This document shows, piece by piece, positions 16,032 to 24,656 of a DNA stretch of 52,503 bases; within the stretch, counting starts at the first letter, position 1; each line of letters begins with the position of its first letter. Location of the stretch: positions 1 to 52,503 of the forward strand of contig DAOUJC010000016.1 in assembly GCA_034423135.1 (NCBI GenBank), written 5' to 3'. The translations under genes and the position numbers were made by a program. The notes beneath the pieces were generated by a model, which was not told where the DNA came from, did not search any database, and saw nothing but the letters and a program-made list of their open reading frames with translations. This DNA is from JAPPHY01 sp034423135. GTDB taxonomy: Bacteria > Chloroflexota > Dehalococcoidia > Lucifugimonadales > UBA2985.

Positions 16032-16598
16032 ATGTTTCCCCTGGACATCGCCTTCTGGGGCCTGGCCGCCGTGGGGATAATCTCCGCGCTGGCCGTGGTG
16101 TCCGAGAGGGACATCTTCAGGGCGGCCCTGTTCTTGGTCGTCTCATTTCTGGTGGTTGCAGGGCTGTTCGTCCTGCTCAACGCCGAGTTCCTGGCCGTGG
16201 TGCAGGTGCTGGTGTACGTGGGCGCCATCTCGGTCCTCATCATCTTCGCCATAATGCTCACGCGGAACTCCCAGGACGGCAATCCGTTCAACCGCTTCCA
16301 GCTGCCGGCGCTGCTGCTGTCGGGGCTGGTGTTCGCGGCCATTGCCTTTGCCGTCGTGGTCACCGATTGGAACGAGTGGGGCAGCCTTGGCTTCGCAGTT
16401 GCGCCCGGCGAGGCTGCTGCAGTCGACCCGAGTAACACGGAGGTCGGCATCCGCAACGTGTTCGGCGACACCACGCAGGTCATAGCCCGGCTTCTCCTTC
16501 AGGACTTCGTACTGCCCATGGAGGCGGCCTCCGTCGTGCTGCTCGCGGCGGTGATTGGCGCGCTGGCCCTGGTGCGGGAGAGGGAGGGTGAGTCCTGA
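16032..16598 (+). CDS. nuoJ: NADH-quinone oxidoreductase subunit J
   Basis: 188 residues, five hydrophobic helices. The conserved segment AEFLAVVQVLVYVGAISVLIIFAIML forms the third helix with the pi-bulge. It contributes to the E-channel and proton path together with NuoA and NuoK. ATG immediately after the nuoI stop. The C-terminal ALVREREGES ends in a TGA that overlaps the proposed nuoK start. Confidence 0.96.
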   Translation: MFPLDIAFWGLAAVGIISALAVVSERDIFRAALFLVVSFLVVAGLFVLLNAEFLAVVQVLVYVGAISVLIIFAIMLTRNSQDGNPFNRFQLPALLLSGLVFAAIAFAVVVTDWNEWGSLGFAVAPGEAAAVDPSNTEVGIRNVFGDTTQVIARLLLQDFVLPMEAASVVLLAAVIGALALVREREGES

Positions 16599-16993
16599 GC
16601 CTGGAGAACTTCCTTCTGGTATCGGCCGTTATCTTCAGCATCGGCCTCTACGGTGCGCTCTCGAAGAAGAACGTGATCGCCGTCCTCATGTCAATCGAGC
16701 TGATGTTCAATGCAGTGAACATCGCGCTGCTGGCGTTCAGCCGCTACGTGGTGCCGCAGAGGATAGCCGTCGATCCGGCCGGTGCGGAGGCAGAGGTCGC
16801 GAACGCGATCATGACGGAGGGCGCGGCGCTTGGCGAGACGGTGCTGAGCAGCCTGCTCACGGGCCATATATTCGCCGTATTTATCATCACCATAGCCGCC
16901 GCGGAGGTGGCGCTTGGTCTGGGTATCGTTATAGCCATGTACCGCAACCGCTCCACGGTTGACGTTACACAGGCGAATATGATGAGTGGTTAG
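16595..16993 (+). CDS. nuoK: NADH-quinone oxidoreductase subunit K, proposed CTG start
   Basis: 132 residues. The MrpC-like core is clear: SLENFLLVSAVIFSIGLYGAL, then VLMSIELMFNAVNIALLAFS with the proton-path Glu, and AAAEVALGLGIVIAMYRNR with the second Glu. The usual N-terminus can only be reached by starting upstream of the GTG at 16673. No ATG, GTG or TTG exists in frame between the stop at 16589-16591 and 16673. The best candidate is CTG at 16595, overlapping the nuoJ stop (cTGA) and preceded by agggagggtga. Starting at 16673 would delete helix 1. A ~30-residue polar loop (VPQRIAVDPAGAEAEVANAI and following) between helices 2 and 3 makes it longer than the usual ~100 residues. Confidence 0.9.
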   Translation: MSLENFLLVSAVIFSIGLYGALSKKNVIAVLMSIELMFNAVNIALLAFSRYVVPQRIAVDPAGAEAEVANAIMTEGAALGETVLSSLLTGHIFAVFIITIAAAEVALGLGIVIAMYRNRSTVDVTQANMMSG

Positions 16994-16999
16994 CACGCA

Positions 17000-17194
17000 A
17001 TGTGGGTTGATTTCAAGAAGGCGCCAAACCTGATGATCGCGGAGATGTGGAAGGAGCTCCTTGAGGGAGAGGGTCTGCCCGCGCAGATTCTCCCGGAGGG
17101 CGACATCCTCTCCTGGGGCGAGCGAGTGCCCTACCGCGTCATGGTCCCGCGGGGCAGGGAACACGTGGCGGAGGAGATCCTGCGCAAGATTTAG
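17000..17194 (+). CDS. Small DUF2007-like protein inside the nuo operon
   Basis: 64 residues, ATG seven bases after nuoK ends. The text APNLMIAEMWKELLEGEG, then PYRVMVPRGREHVAEEILRKI, resembles the small DUF2007/putative signal-transducing domain (a short beta-alpha-beta unit). There are no membrane segments or Cys. The position between nuoK and nuoL, on the same strand and closely spaced, suggests co-expression with complex I, perhaps in assembly or regulation. That role is inference only. It is not one of the 14 standard subunits. Confidence 0.75.
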   Translation: MWVDFKKAPNLMIAEMWKELLEGEGLPAQILPEGDILSWGERVPYRVMVPRGREHVAEEILRKI

Positions 17195-17252
17195 GGCGGA
17201 GGCCCTGCAGCGCAGCACGTCAAGATGATTATGGGAGAGGCATAGCAGCATT

Positions 17253-19265
17253 ATGACCGAAGCAGCAGCTTGGGCCATCCTCTTCCTTCCCCTGGCCTCA
17301 TTCCTTTTCATCGCGCTGGTTATCAGGCCATTCCTGAACCATCACGCGGGACTCAGCGGCTACGTGACCATCCTGGCGATTGGCGCCGCGTTCGTGCTCT
17401 CACTCGTGGCACTCGCCGAGGTCGCAAGCGGCAAGGGCGAAATCGGATGGGCGGGTCACTCCTGGCTTGTCATCGGAAGCCTGGACATCACGGTCGGCAT
17501 TCTCATGGACCCGCTCACGGCAATCATGCTGGTTGTCGTCAGCGGCGTCAGCCTTGCCGTGCAGATCTACTCGCAGGGCTACATGCGCGGCGACTCGGGA
17601 TACTCTCGCTACTTCGCCTTCATGTCGCTGTTTACGGCATCGATGCTCGGGCTGGTGCTGTCACGAAACATCATTCAGGTGTACGTGTTCTGGGAGCTGG
17701 TGGGTCTCTCTTCATACCTGCTAATCGGATTCTGGAGCAACAGGCCATCGGCGGCTGCCGCGGCCAAGAAGGCATTCCTGGTCACAAGACTGGGAGACGT
17801 GGGCTTCATGCTGGCAATCCTGTACCTGTTCTTCAACCGGGAGGCGTTCCTGAGTCAGGGCCTCAACCCGTTCGAGATCGGTCACATCAACCTGCTGGCG
17901 CAGGGCGGTGAGCTGGCGGGCGCGCAGCTAGTGGCGATGGGCAGCGGCGTGGCGACGTGGGTTGCGCTGGGCATCTTTGCCGGCGCGGTGGGCAAGTCGG
18001 CGCAGTTCCCGCTGCACGTGTGGCTGCCGGACGCCATGGAAGGCCCGACGCCGGTCAGCGCGCTCATCCACGCGGCGACGATGGTGGTTGCGGGCGTGTT
18101 CCTGGTGGCGCGGTTCTTCCCGCTGTTCGAGGCATCCACAACTGCGATGGGAGTTGTGGCGGCGATCGGAGCATTCACGGCGTTCTTCGCTGCCACGATG
18201 GGCCTTGTGATGTACGACATCAAGCGCGTCCTCGCGTACTCCACCGTGAGCCAGCTGGGGTACATGATGCTGGCCCTTGGCGTGGGCGCATACGAGGCCG
18301 CAATCTTCCACCTGTTTAACCACGCCTTCTTCAAAGCGCTTCTGTTCCTCGGCTCAGGCAGCGTGAACCACGCCACCGGAACGTTCGACATGCGGTACAT
18401 GGGCGGCCTTAGGAGGCGCATGCCCTTGACGTACATAACGTTCCTGATTGCCTCGCTGAGCATCTGCGGCCTCTTCCCGCTGGCGGGCTTCTGGAGCAAG
18501 GACGAGATTCTGGTTGCGGCGTGGAACTTCGGCGGCGCGCTGGGCCAGATCGTGTTCTACCTGGCACTCGTCACAGCCTTCATGACAGCGTTCTACATCT
18601 TCCGGGCGCTGTTCATGACATTCCACGGCGAGTTTCAGGGCGGAGTGGAGGCAGAGCACGCGGAGCACGGCGGCCAGAACGGCGGAGGCCACGGCGTACA
18701 CCTTGCGGAGTCGCCGATGGTGATGGTGGCGCCCATGGCCGTGCTGGCAGTCTTGTCCATCGTGTCCGGCTTCCTGGCCAATCCTCTGAACGCGGCGTGG
18801 GGCCTGGGAGTCATACCGGCGCACTGGTTCGTCGACTTCCTCGACCACGTGGAGCTTGTATCGCTGCACGCCGCCAAGTTCAATCTGCTGATGGCCGCTG
18901 CGGGCACCGCAGTTGCACTGGCGGGCATTGGCTTGGCGTACCTGATGTACTACCGGCGCAGCGTTGACCCGGACGACATCGCCGCGGGCATGGGGCCGGG
19001 GTACACCGCCGCAGTGCACAAGTACTACTTCGACAACCTCTACGAGGACGTGGTCACTCGCGGGCTCTTCTATCGAGGGCTGGCGCTGGCAACGGACTGG
19101 ATCGATCGGAACATCGTGGACATGGCCGGTACGGTCATAGCATGGTTCGGAAGAAACCTGGGGCGAGCCGTCGCCAAGCTGGAGACTGGACAGGTGCAGG
19201 CCTACGGAGCGGGAATATCCGCTGGCTTGGTCCTGATAGTGGTCGCGTTTGTGGTATGGAGTTGA
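17253..19265 (+). CDS. nuoL: NADH-quinone oxidoreductase subunit L
   Basis: 670 residues, antiporter-like proton-pumping subunit with about 14-16 helices. Key motifs: VFWELVGLSSYLLIGFW (helix 5 Glu), GKSAQFPLHVWLPDAMEGPTPVSALIHAATMV (helix 7-8 Lys and His), KRVLAYSTVSQLGYMMLALGVGAY (helix 8-9), and a C-terminal section containing the long lateral helix and anchor. A His/Gly-rich loop (EHAEHGGQNGGGHGVH, around residue 470) is unusual but lies in a variable region. ATG at 17253, 58 bp after the small ORF. Confidence 0.97.
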   Translation: MTEAAAWAILFLPLASFLFIALVIRPFLNHHAGLSGYVTILAIGAAFVLSLVALAEVASGKGEIGWAGHSWLVIGSLDITVGILMDPLTAIMLVVVSGVSLAVQIYSQGYMRGDSGYSRYFAFMSLFTASMLGLVLSRNIIQVYVFWELVGLSSYLLIGFWSNRPSAAAAAKKAFLVTRLGDVGFMLAILYLFFNREAFLSQGLNPFEIGHINLLAQGGELAGAQLVAMGSGVATWVALGIFAGAVGKSAQFPLHVWLPDAMEGPTPVSALIHAATMVVAGVFLVARFFPLFEASTTAMGVVAAIGAFTAFFAATMGLVMYDIKRVLAYSTVSQLGYMMLALGVGAYEAAIFHLFNHAFFKALLFLGSGSVNHATGTFDMRYMGGLRRRMPLTYITFLIASLSICGLFPLAGFWSKDEILVAAWNFGGALGQIVFYLALVTAFMTAFYIFRALFMTFHGEFQGGVEAEHAEHGGQNGGGHGVHLAESPMVMVAPMAVLAVLSIVSGFLANPLNAAWGLGVIPAHWFVDFLDHVELVSLHAAKFNLLMAAAGTAVALAGIGLAYLMYYRRSVDPDDIAAGMGPGYTAAVHKYYFDNLYEDVVTRGLFYRGLALATDWIDRNIVDMAGTVIAWFGRNLGRAVAKLETGQVQAYGAGISAGLVLIVVAFVVWS

Positions 19266-19288
19266 GAATGGTACAGAGGGGTAGCTGA

Positions 19289-20782
19289 GTGCTTTCTGCG
19301 ATAGTCTTCTTTCCGCTGATCGCCGCAGGCATAATCCTGGTTCTGCTGAGGGACGCCAGGCAGATAAAGGTGTTTGCCCTGGCGGTGACGGTGTTGGAGC
19401 TTGCGCTGGCGATCGCCATCTTCGTGGTGTTCCGCGTGGAGGACTACAACCGCGTGGGCACAATGGAGCTGGTGGAGGACGTGAGCTGGATAGCAGCTCT
19501 GGACATTCGCTATCACCTGGGCGTGGACGGCCTGAGCGTGCCGCTGGTGCTGCTGACGGCGCTGCTTGGCATGTGCGCCGCCTTCGCATCCTGGAGCGTG
19601 AACCACCGGGTGAAGGAGTACTTCATCTGGCTTCTGGTGCTCCAGACGGCGGTCACCGGCGTGTTCGTCTCGCTGGACGCCATTCTGTTCTTCATCTTCT
19701 GGGAGCTGGAGCTCCTGCCCATGTACTTCCTCATCTCCATTTGGGGAAGCGGACGGCGGGAGTACTCCGCCATGAAGTTCATCATCTTCACCCTGTTGGG
19801 CAGCGCCTTCATGTTCGTTGGCATTCTGGCGCTGTACTTCTCGACGGGCACGTTTAACATCGTCGAGCTACAGGGCGTGGAGGGCGCGCGACTGCTGCTG
19901 CCCGCCGGAGCGATCTTCGCCTTCCTCTTCATTGCGTTTGCGGTCAAGCTGCCGGTGTGGCCCGTTCACACGTGGCTGCCCGATGCCCACACGGACGCGC
20001 CGACCGCCGTCAGCGTGATGCTCGCGGGCGTCCTGCTGAAGATGGGTGGGTACGGCATGATCCGGCTGGCTGTGGGCATGTTCCCCGGAAGGGCGCAAGA
20101 GTACGCGTGGTTGCTTGCCACGCTGGCAATCATCAGCGTGCTGTACGGCGCAGTCGTGACCATCCGCCAGACCGACCTGAAACGGCTAGTCGCCTTCAGC
20201 AGCATAAGCCACATGGGGTACGTACTGCTGGGCATCGCGTCCGTCGTCGGGGCCGGAGGCGTGGTGAACGCGGTGGGACTGACCGGCGCTGCCATGCAGA
20301 TGTTCACGCACGGCACAATAACCGGCCTCCTGTTCCTGGTGGTCGGCCTGGTGTACGAGAAGGCGCACACGCGTCATATTCCGGACATGGGAGGCCTGGC
20401 CGCCAACATGCCGGTTATCGCGGTTGTGTTCCTGCTTGCGGGGCTGGCCTCGCTCGGCTTGCCGGGCACGAGCGGCTTCGTGTCTGAGCTACTGGTGTTC
20501 CTTGGCACCTTCGAGGTCTGGGGCTGGATCACCGCGCTTGCGGTGTTCGCAATCGTGCTGACGGCCGGCTACATCCTGTGGATGCTGCAGCGGGCGTTCT
20601 TCGGCCCGCAGCTCCCACGATTCGCAGGAGTTGGAGATACCAGCGTGCTTGAGGCCGTTCCAATGGTCGCCCTTGTGGCGGCGATCATGGTGGTGGGCGT
20701 GTATCCTGCGCTTGTGTCCGACGTATTCGCCCAGGGCCTGGAGCCTATAGTGACGTCGCTTCAGCAGGGGGTAATCCCCTAG
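19289..20782 (+). CDS. nuoM: NADH-quinone oxidoreductase subunit M
   Basis: 497 residues, the second antiporter-like subunit. Landmarks: YHLGVDGLSVPLVLLTALLG, FFIFWELELLPMYFLI (helix 5 Glu), FAVKLPVWPVHTWLPDAHTDAPTAVSVMLAGVLLKMGGYG, KRLVAFSSISHMGYVLLG, and LGLPGTSGFVSELLVFLG. GTG start at 19289 with gaggggt a few bases before it; no ATG fits. 23 bp after nuoL. Confidence 0.97.
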   Translation: MLSAIVFFPLIAAGIILVLLRDARQIKVFALAVTVLELALAIAIFVVFRVEDYNRVGTMELVEDVSWIAALDIRYHLGVDGLSVPLVLLTALLGMCAAFASWSVNHRVKEYFIWLLVLQTAVTGVFVSLDAILFFIFWELELLPMYFLISIWGSGRREYSAMKFIIFTLLGSAFMFVGILALYFSTGTFNIVELQGVEGARLLLPAGAIFAFLFIAFAVKLPVWPVHTWLPDAHTDAPTAVSVMLAGVLLKMGGYGMIRLAVGMFPGRAQEYAWLLATLAIISVLYGAVVTIRQTDLKRLVAFSSISHMGYVLLGIASVVGAGGVVNAVGLTGAAMQMFTHGTITGLLFLVVGLVYEKAHTRHIPDMGGLAANMPVIAVVFLLAGLASLGLPGTSGFVSELLVFLGTFEVWGWITALAVFAIVLTAGYILWMLQRAFFGPQLPRFAGVGDTSVLEAVPMVALVAAIMVVGVYPALVSDVFAQGLEPIVTSLQQGVIP

Positions 20783-20794
20783 CGGGGAATCGAT

Positions 20795-22279
20795 ATGACG
20801 CTTCACGACGTATACCTGCTATCTCCCGAGCTGGCGCTGGCGGCTCTGGGGTTAATTGTCATCCTTGTGGACATGACCTTCAGGAACAAGGGCCTGCTGG
20901 CGCTCGTTTCCGTGGTGGGCCTCGCCGTGCCGGTTGCTCTGAGCATCGTGCTCTGGTCCGACCTGGGCAGCGCACCGGACGCGCAGATGAGCGGTATCTT
21001 CGGCACGCTGGCCGTCGACAAGTTCAGCCTGTTCTTCAAGTTCCTGATCCTCGGAGTGGTGGGCCTGATCGTGATGGCCTCCGTCGGCTACGCGTCGAAC
21101 ATCCGGTTCTTCCCGGGCGAGTACCACGGCTTGATGCTGTTCTCGGCCAGTGGAATGATGCTTCTGGCCTCCACTACGGACCTGATCTCCATCTACATCG
21201 CGCTGGAGCTGACGTCGCTGCCTTTGGCTGCGCTCGCTGCCTTCCAGCGAGACTCGCGCTCCACGGAGGCCGGGATGAAGTTCCTGCTGCTGAGCGCGAT
21301 GAGCTCCGCGGTGCTTCTGTACGGCATGGCGCTGGTCTACGGTTTCACCGGCACCACGCACCTGGAAGGCATATTGGAGCGGCTCGGAACGGCTCTGGAC
21401 CCGTCCGTGCCGTTCGGCAGCTACGGCATGTTCATCGGCGTGGTGATGGTGGTTGCAGGCTTCGGGTTCAAGATTTCGGCTGTCCCCTTCCAGATGTGGG
21501 TGCCCGACGTGTACGAGGGAGCGCCCACTCCGGTCACGGCGTTCCTTTCGGTCGCGAGCAAGGCCGCGGGCTTTGCGGTGATCCTGCGCGTGTTCTACGT
21601 GGCGTTCGGCGAGATTGGACTCGACTGGTCGGGCCTGTTCGCCGTGCTCAGCGCGCTCTCGATGACGGTCGGCAACTTCGTGGCGATTGCGCAGCGCAAC
21701 ATCAAGCGGATGCTCGCCTACAGCACCATAGCCCACGCGGGCTACCTGCTGGCGGGCGTGGCCGCGATCTCCGCACGCGTGCCTGATGGCGAGGCATCGA
21801 TTGGGCCAAGCGGCGTGCTCTTCTACCTGGTGGCCTACGCCGTCACCAACCTGGCCGCGTTCTTCGCAGTCATCGCCATCTCCAACCGCACCGGCAGCGA
21901 CATGATAAGCAGCTTCGCCGGCATGGGACGGCGGTCGCCCTTACTGGCCATCGTGCTGGCCTTCGCAATGGTGTCACTGCTCGGCATTCCGCCGACGGCC
22001 GGCTTCATGGGCAAGCTGTACATATTCAGCGCCGCGATGAAGGCCGACCTGGCGTGGCTCGTGGTGGTGGGCGTGGTGAATAGCGCCGTGTCCGCGTACT
22101 ACTACCTGCGAGTGGTGCGGGTGATGTACATGAGCGAGCCCGAGGACGAAGAGGGCGTGCCGGTGGCGCAGGCGGCGATGCTGGCGGTGTTCCTGACAGG
22201 CATCGGCATACTTGTGCTGGGTGTGTTCCCAGGACCACTCATGACCGTGGCCGAGAAGGCTGCAGCGGTACTGTTCTAG
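20795..22279 (+). CDS. nuoN: NADH-quinone oxidoreductase subunit N
   Basis: 494 residues, third antiporter-like subunit and last gene of the operon. Motifs: EYHGLMLFSASGMMLLASTTDLISIYIALELTSL (helix 5 Glu), GFKISAVPFQMWVPDVYEGAPTPVTAFLSVASKAAGF, NIKRMLAYSTIAHAGYLLAG, and LGIPPTAGFMGKLYIFSAA. ATG at 20795, 12 bp after nuoM, with a ggggaa ribosome site. nuoE, nuoF and nuoG are absent from the operon and from the window. Confidence 0.97.
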   Translation: MTLHDVYLLSPELALAALGLIVILVDMTFRNKGLLALVSVVGLAVPVALSIVLWSDLGSAPDAQMSGIFGTLAVDKFSLFFKFLILGVVGLIVMASVGYASNIRFFPGEYHGLMLFSASGMMLLASTTDLISIYIALELTSLPLAALAAFQRDSRSTEAGMKFLLLSAMSSAVLLYGMALVYGFTGTTHLEGILERLGTALDPSVPFGSYGMFIGVVMVVAGFGFKISAVPFQMWVPDVYEGAPTPVTAFLSVASKAAGFAVILRVFYVAFGEIGLDWSGLFAVLSALSMTVGNFVAIAQRNIKRMLAYSTIAHAGYLLAGVAAISARVPDGEASIGPSGVLFYLVAYAVTNLAAFFAVIAISNRTGSDMISSFAGMGRRSPLLAIVLAFAMVSLLGIPPTAGFMGKLYIFSAAMKADLAWLVVVGVVNSAVSAYYYLRVVRVMYMSEPEDEEGVPVAQAAMLAVFLTGIGILVLGVFPGPLMTVAEKAAAVLF

Positions 22280-22384
22280 CAGGCCGCTGGGCGACTGGCG
22301 CGGCGGCCCATCCTTCCCTTCATCTGGCCTTAGAGGCTGCCCCGTACTTGATTCAGTGTGAACTTCGCGTAGCGCCGCTTCTAT

Positions 22385-22681
22385 CGTCATTCCGAGCAGA
22401 GCGAAGCGCCAGCGCAGCGGAGTCGAGGAATCTTGGGCCTGCGGCGGTCGAGTGAGCCCAGCCCTGTAGGCGAGTGTGTCTCCGCAGTCGGATGGTTACT
22501 GCACGCGGTTGTCCTAGATTTCTCGGCGGAGTTTATCCTGAGCGAAGTCGAACGGGCTCGAAATGACGGTAAGGTGGCCCGCTCGAATGGTTCGACGGGG
22601 CTCACCATGAGCGGGCCATAGTCCGACGCGTTAGCGCAGCTAGTCCGCTCACCCTGAGCCTGTCGAAGGGCGTGAGCGGAC
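22385..22681. repeat. Cluster of dispersed inverted-repeat elements after nuoN
   Basis: The gap 22280-22766 has no credible gene. It holds three units of the dispersed family: a tcattccgag...cgaaatgacgg unit (about 22387-22569), the hairpin tggcccgctc (22575-22584)/gagcgggcca (22609-22618), and the hairpin gtccgctcac (22643-22652)/gtgagcggac (22672-22681) enclosing cctgagcctgtcgaaggg. The same words recur at 7725, 9348, 27981 and 28178. The element separates the convergent ends of the nuo and sdh transcripts. Confidence 0.75.
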
Positions 22682-22766
22682 GGAGGAACTGACGACCTTC
22701 GCGCCCGCATTGCCAGCTCAATCGGCTCTACGCACTCACTGAGCCGACGGCGCAATCTCAGGTGCG

Positions 22767-23654
22767 CTAGGCGGTGAGCGCTACGCTGCTGAGCAGCTTC
22801 TTGGCGGAGATGATGTGCTTGTTCAGCCCCATGCTCTTGGCGTCCATGCCCATCGCCAGCCCGAGCACCTGAGGCAGGTGGAGGATCGGCAGGTCGATTT
22901 TGGTCTTGCGCATGGAGGCAGCCTTGGGCTGGAAGCCGTCCAGGTTCAGGTGGCAGAGCGGGCAGGGCGTGACCATTGCGTCTGCGCCCAGGTCCTTGGC
23001 CTCAATGGTGTGGTTGGCAACCATCGTGATGGAGTTGCGCTCGTTGATGGTCAGGATGGGGAAGCCGCAGCAGCGAGTCTTGCCCGCGTACTCGACGGAC
23101 TCCGCGCCAATCGTCTCGATGACGCGCTCCAGCGAGTCCTCGCGCTCCGGGTGCTCGTCGAAGCCGAGTGCGCCTGTGGGCCGGATGATGTAACAGCCGT
23201 AGAAGGGGGCCATCTTGAGGCCCTGCAGGGGAGTGGTGATGTAGTCCTTGAGGGTGTCAAGACCCAGGTCCTCCACCAGTATCCACAGCAGGTGCTTGAC
23301 CACCACCTCGCCCTTGTACTCCAGGCCTTCCTCCGCCAGCACCTCGTTGATCTCGGCCATGTATGCCGGATCGTCGGCCATGCGCTTGTGGGCCTGGCTC
23401 ATGGTGCCCTGGCAGGTGCTGCATATGGTCATGATTGGCAGGCCCATCTCCTCCGCCATGGCGAAGGTGCGGGCGTTGAGCGCGTCGCCGAGGCGCTGGT
23501 TCTTCTCCTGGAGGACGCCTGCGCCGGTGCAGGACGCGCCTTCCATCACCTCGATCTCCAGGCCCAGGCGTTCGCAGACCTTGACGGCCGCGGGGTACAG
23601 CTCCGGGCAGCCTCCGCGCGAGACGCAGCCGGGGAAGAATGCGTACTTCATCAC
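22767..23654 (-). CDS. sdhE: Succinate dehydrogenase subunit E-like (HdrB-type CCG-domain protein)
   Basis: 295 residues with two Cys-rich CCG domains like heterodisulfide reductase subunit B. The first has FFPGCVSRGGCPELY and ICSTCQGTMS; the second has YGCYIIRP, GKTRCCGFPIL and TPCPLCHLNLD. In non-classical succinate:quinone oxidoreductases this protein replaces the heme-containing membrane anchor and attaches the enzyme to the membrane peripherally. The start ATG overlaps the sdhB stop by four bases (23651-23654), showing coupled translation. It is last in the sdhA-B-E set. Note that the name sdhE is also used for an unrelated flavinylation factor. Confidence 0.88.
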   Translation of the reverse strand: MMKYAFFPGCVSRGGCPELYPAAVKVCERLGLEIEVMEGASCTGAGVLQEKNQRLGDALNARTFAMAEEMGLPIMTICSTCQGTMSQAHKRMADDPAYMAEINEVLAEEGLEYKGEVVVKHLLWILVEDLGLDTLKDYITTPLQGLKMAPFYGCYIIRPTGALGFDEHPEREDSLERVIETIGAESVEYAGKTRCCGFPILTINERNSITMVANHTIEAKDLGADAMVTPCPLCHLNLDGFQPKAASMRKTKIDLPILHLPQVLGLAMGMDAKSMGLNKHIISAKKLLSSVALTA

Positions 23655-24601
23655 TTGCCCTCCACTTTGTCGAACAGGCGGCGGACCTTGTCCTTGCCCG
23701 GTATTGCCTTGTGAATAATGGGTGGGGTCTTGCCTCGCAGGAAGGCTCGCAGGCCGACCAGCGATAGCCCCATCATTGCGCGGATGTCGAACGGACTGTA
23801 GGTCTTCAGGGGCAGCTTCAGCTCGTCCAGGCGGCCGCTGTGCTTCACCAAGTCCACGAACGCCTCGGTGTGGCGAGCGCCGTTGTTGTTGCTGAACCCT
23901 GCCTCGATGGCCATGTCACGCAGCCCCATGATGCGGTCCATCGGTGCCACGCCCTTGGGGCACACCTCTACGCACTCCATGCAGCGCGTGCAGTCCCAGA
24001 TTCCGCCGGGCTCGCTGTACATCTGGAGACGACTCTTGTCGGCGTCGTCCCTGGGGTCGCCGACGAACCGGTAGGCCTTGGCGAGGGCCGCCGGCCCCAG
24101 GAACCGCTGGTCAACCTCGATTGCGGTGCAGTCGGAGACGCAGGCGCCGCACATGATGCAGCTCATCACGCCGGCCAGGTGGAGCATCGTATCGTTGGGT
24201 GCGAGGTACTCGGCCTCCGGCTCCTCGCCCTCCGGCTGAAGGTAGGGCTTCACGGCCCGTACGCGGTCCCAGAACGGCTTCATGTCCGTAACCAGGTCCT
24301 TGACCACCGGCAGGTTGCCCATCGGCTCAACGGTGACCTCGTTCTCGGCGTTCGTCACGTCCCGGACCTTGGTCTTGCACACCAGCTTGGCGTGGCCGTT
24401 GACGCGCATGGAGCACGAACCGCATATGGAGGCCCGGCAGGAGCATCGAAGCGCAAGGCTGCCGTCCACCTCCTCCCGGACCTTGATGAGCGCGTCCAGA
24501 ACGGTGAAGTAGTCCTCCACCTCCAGGTTGTACTCCTGGAAGCGGGACTCCGGGTTTTCCGCCTCCGGGTTGAACCGCCTGACGTTTAGCGTTACTTCCA
24601 T
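23651..24601 (-). CDS. sdhB: Succinate dehydrogenase/fumarate reductase iron-sulfur subunit
   Basis: 316 residues. The N-terminal plant-type [2Fe-2S] site reads RCSCRASICGSCSM. The C-terminal domain has CIMCGACVSDC and CTRCMECVEVCPKG for the [4Fe-4S] and [3Fe-4S]-type centres. A ~75-residue C-terminal extension beyond the usual ~240 ends in a basic stretch and may help contact the membrane or SdhE. It relays electrons from FAD to quinone. ATG at 24601 has a strong ggaggg site; the gap to sdhA is 55 bp. Confidence 0.94.
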   Translation of the reverse strand: MEVTLNVRRFNPEAENPESRFQEYNLEVEDYFTVLDALIKVREEVDGSLALRCSCRASICGSCSMRVNGHAKLVCKTKVRDVTNAENEVTVEPMGNLPVVKDLVTDMKPFWDRVRAVKPYLQPEGEEPEAEYLAPNDTMLHLAGVMSCIMCGACVSDCTAIEVDQRFLGPAALAKAYRFVGDPRDDADKSRLQMYSEPGGIWDCTRCMECVEVCPKGVAPMDRIMGLRDMAIEAGFSNNNGARHTEAFVDLVKHSGRLDELKLPLKTYSPFDIRAMMGLSLVGLRAFLRGKTPPIIHKAIPGKDKVRRLFDKVEGK

Positions 24602-24656
24602 CCGTTCCCTCCTGGATGGGCGCCGCTGTGTACGGCGCTCTCGGCGCCTCCCACTG

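Noticed and set aside
22280..22320. Rho-independent terminator after nuoN
   Set aside because: There is GC-rich dyad potential (ggccgc...gcggcggcc), but it is imperfect and has no T-run, so I could not support a terminator.
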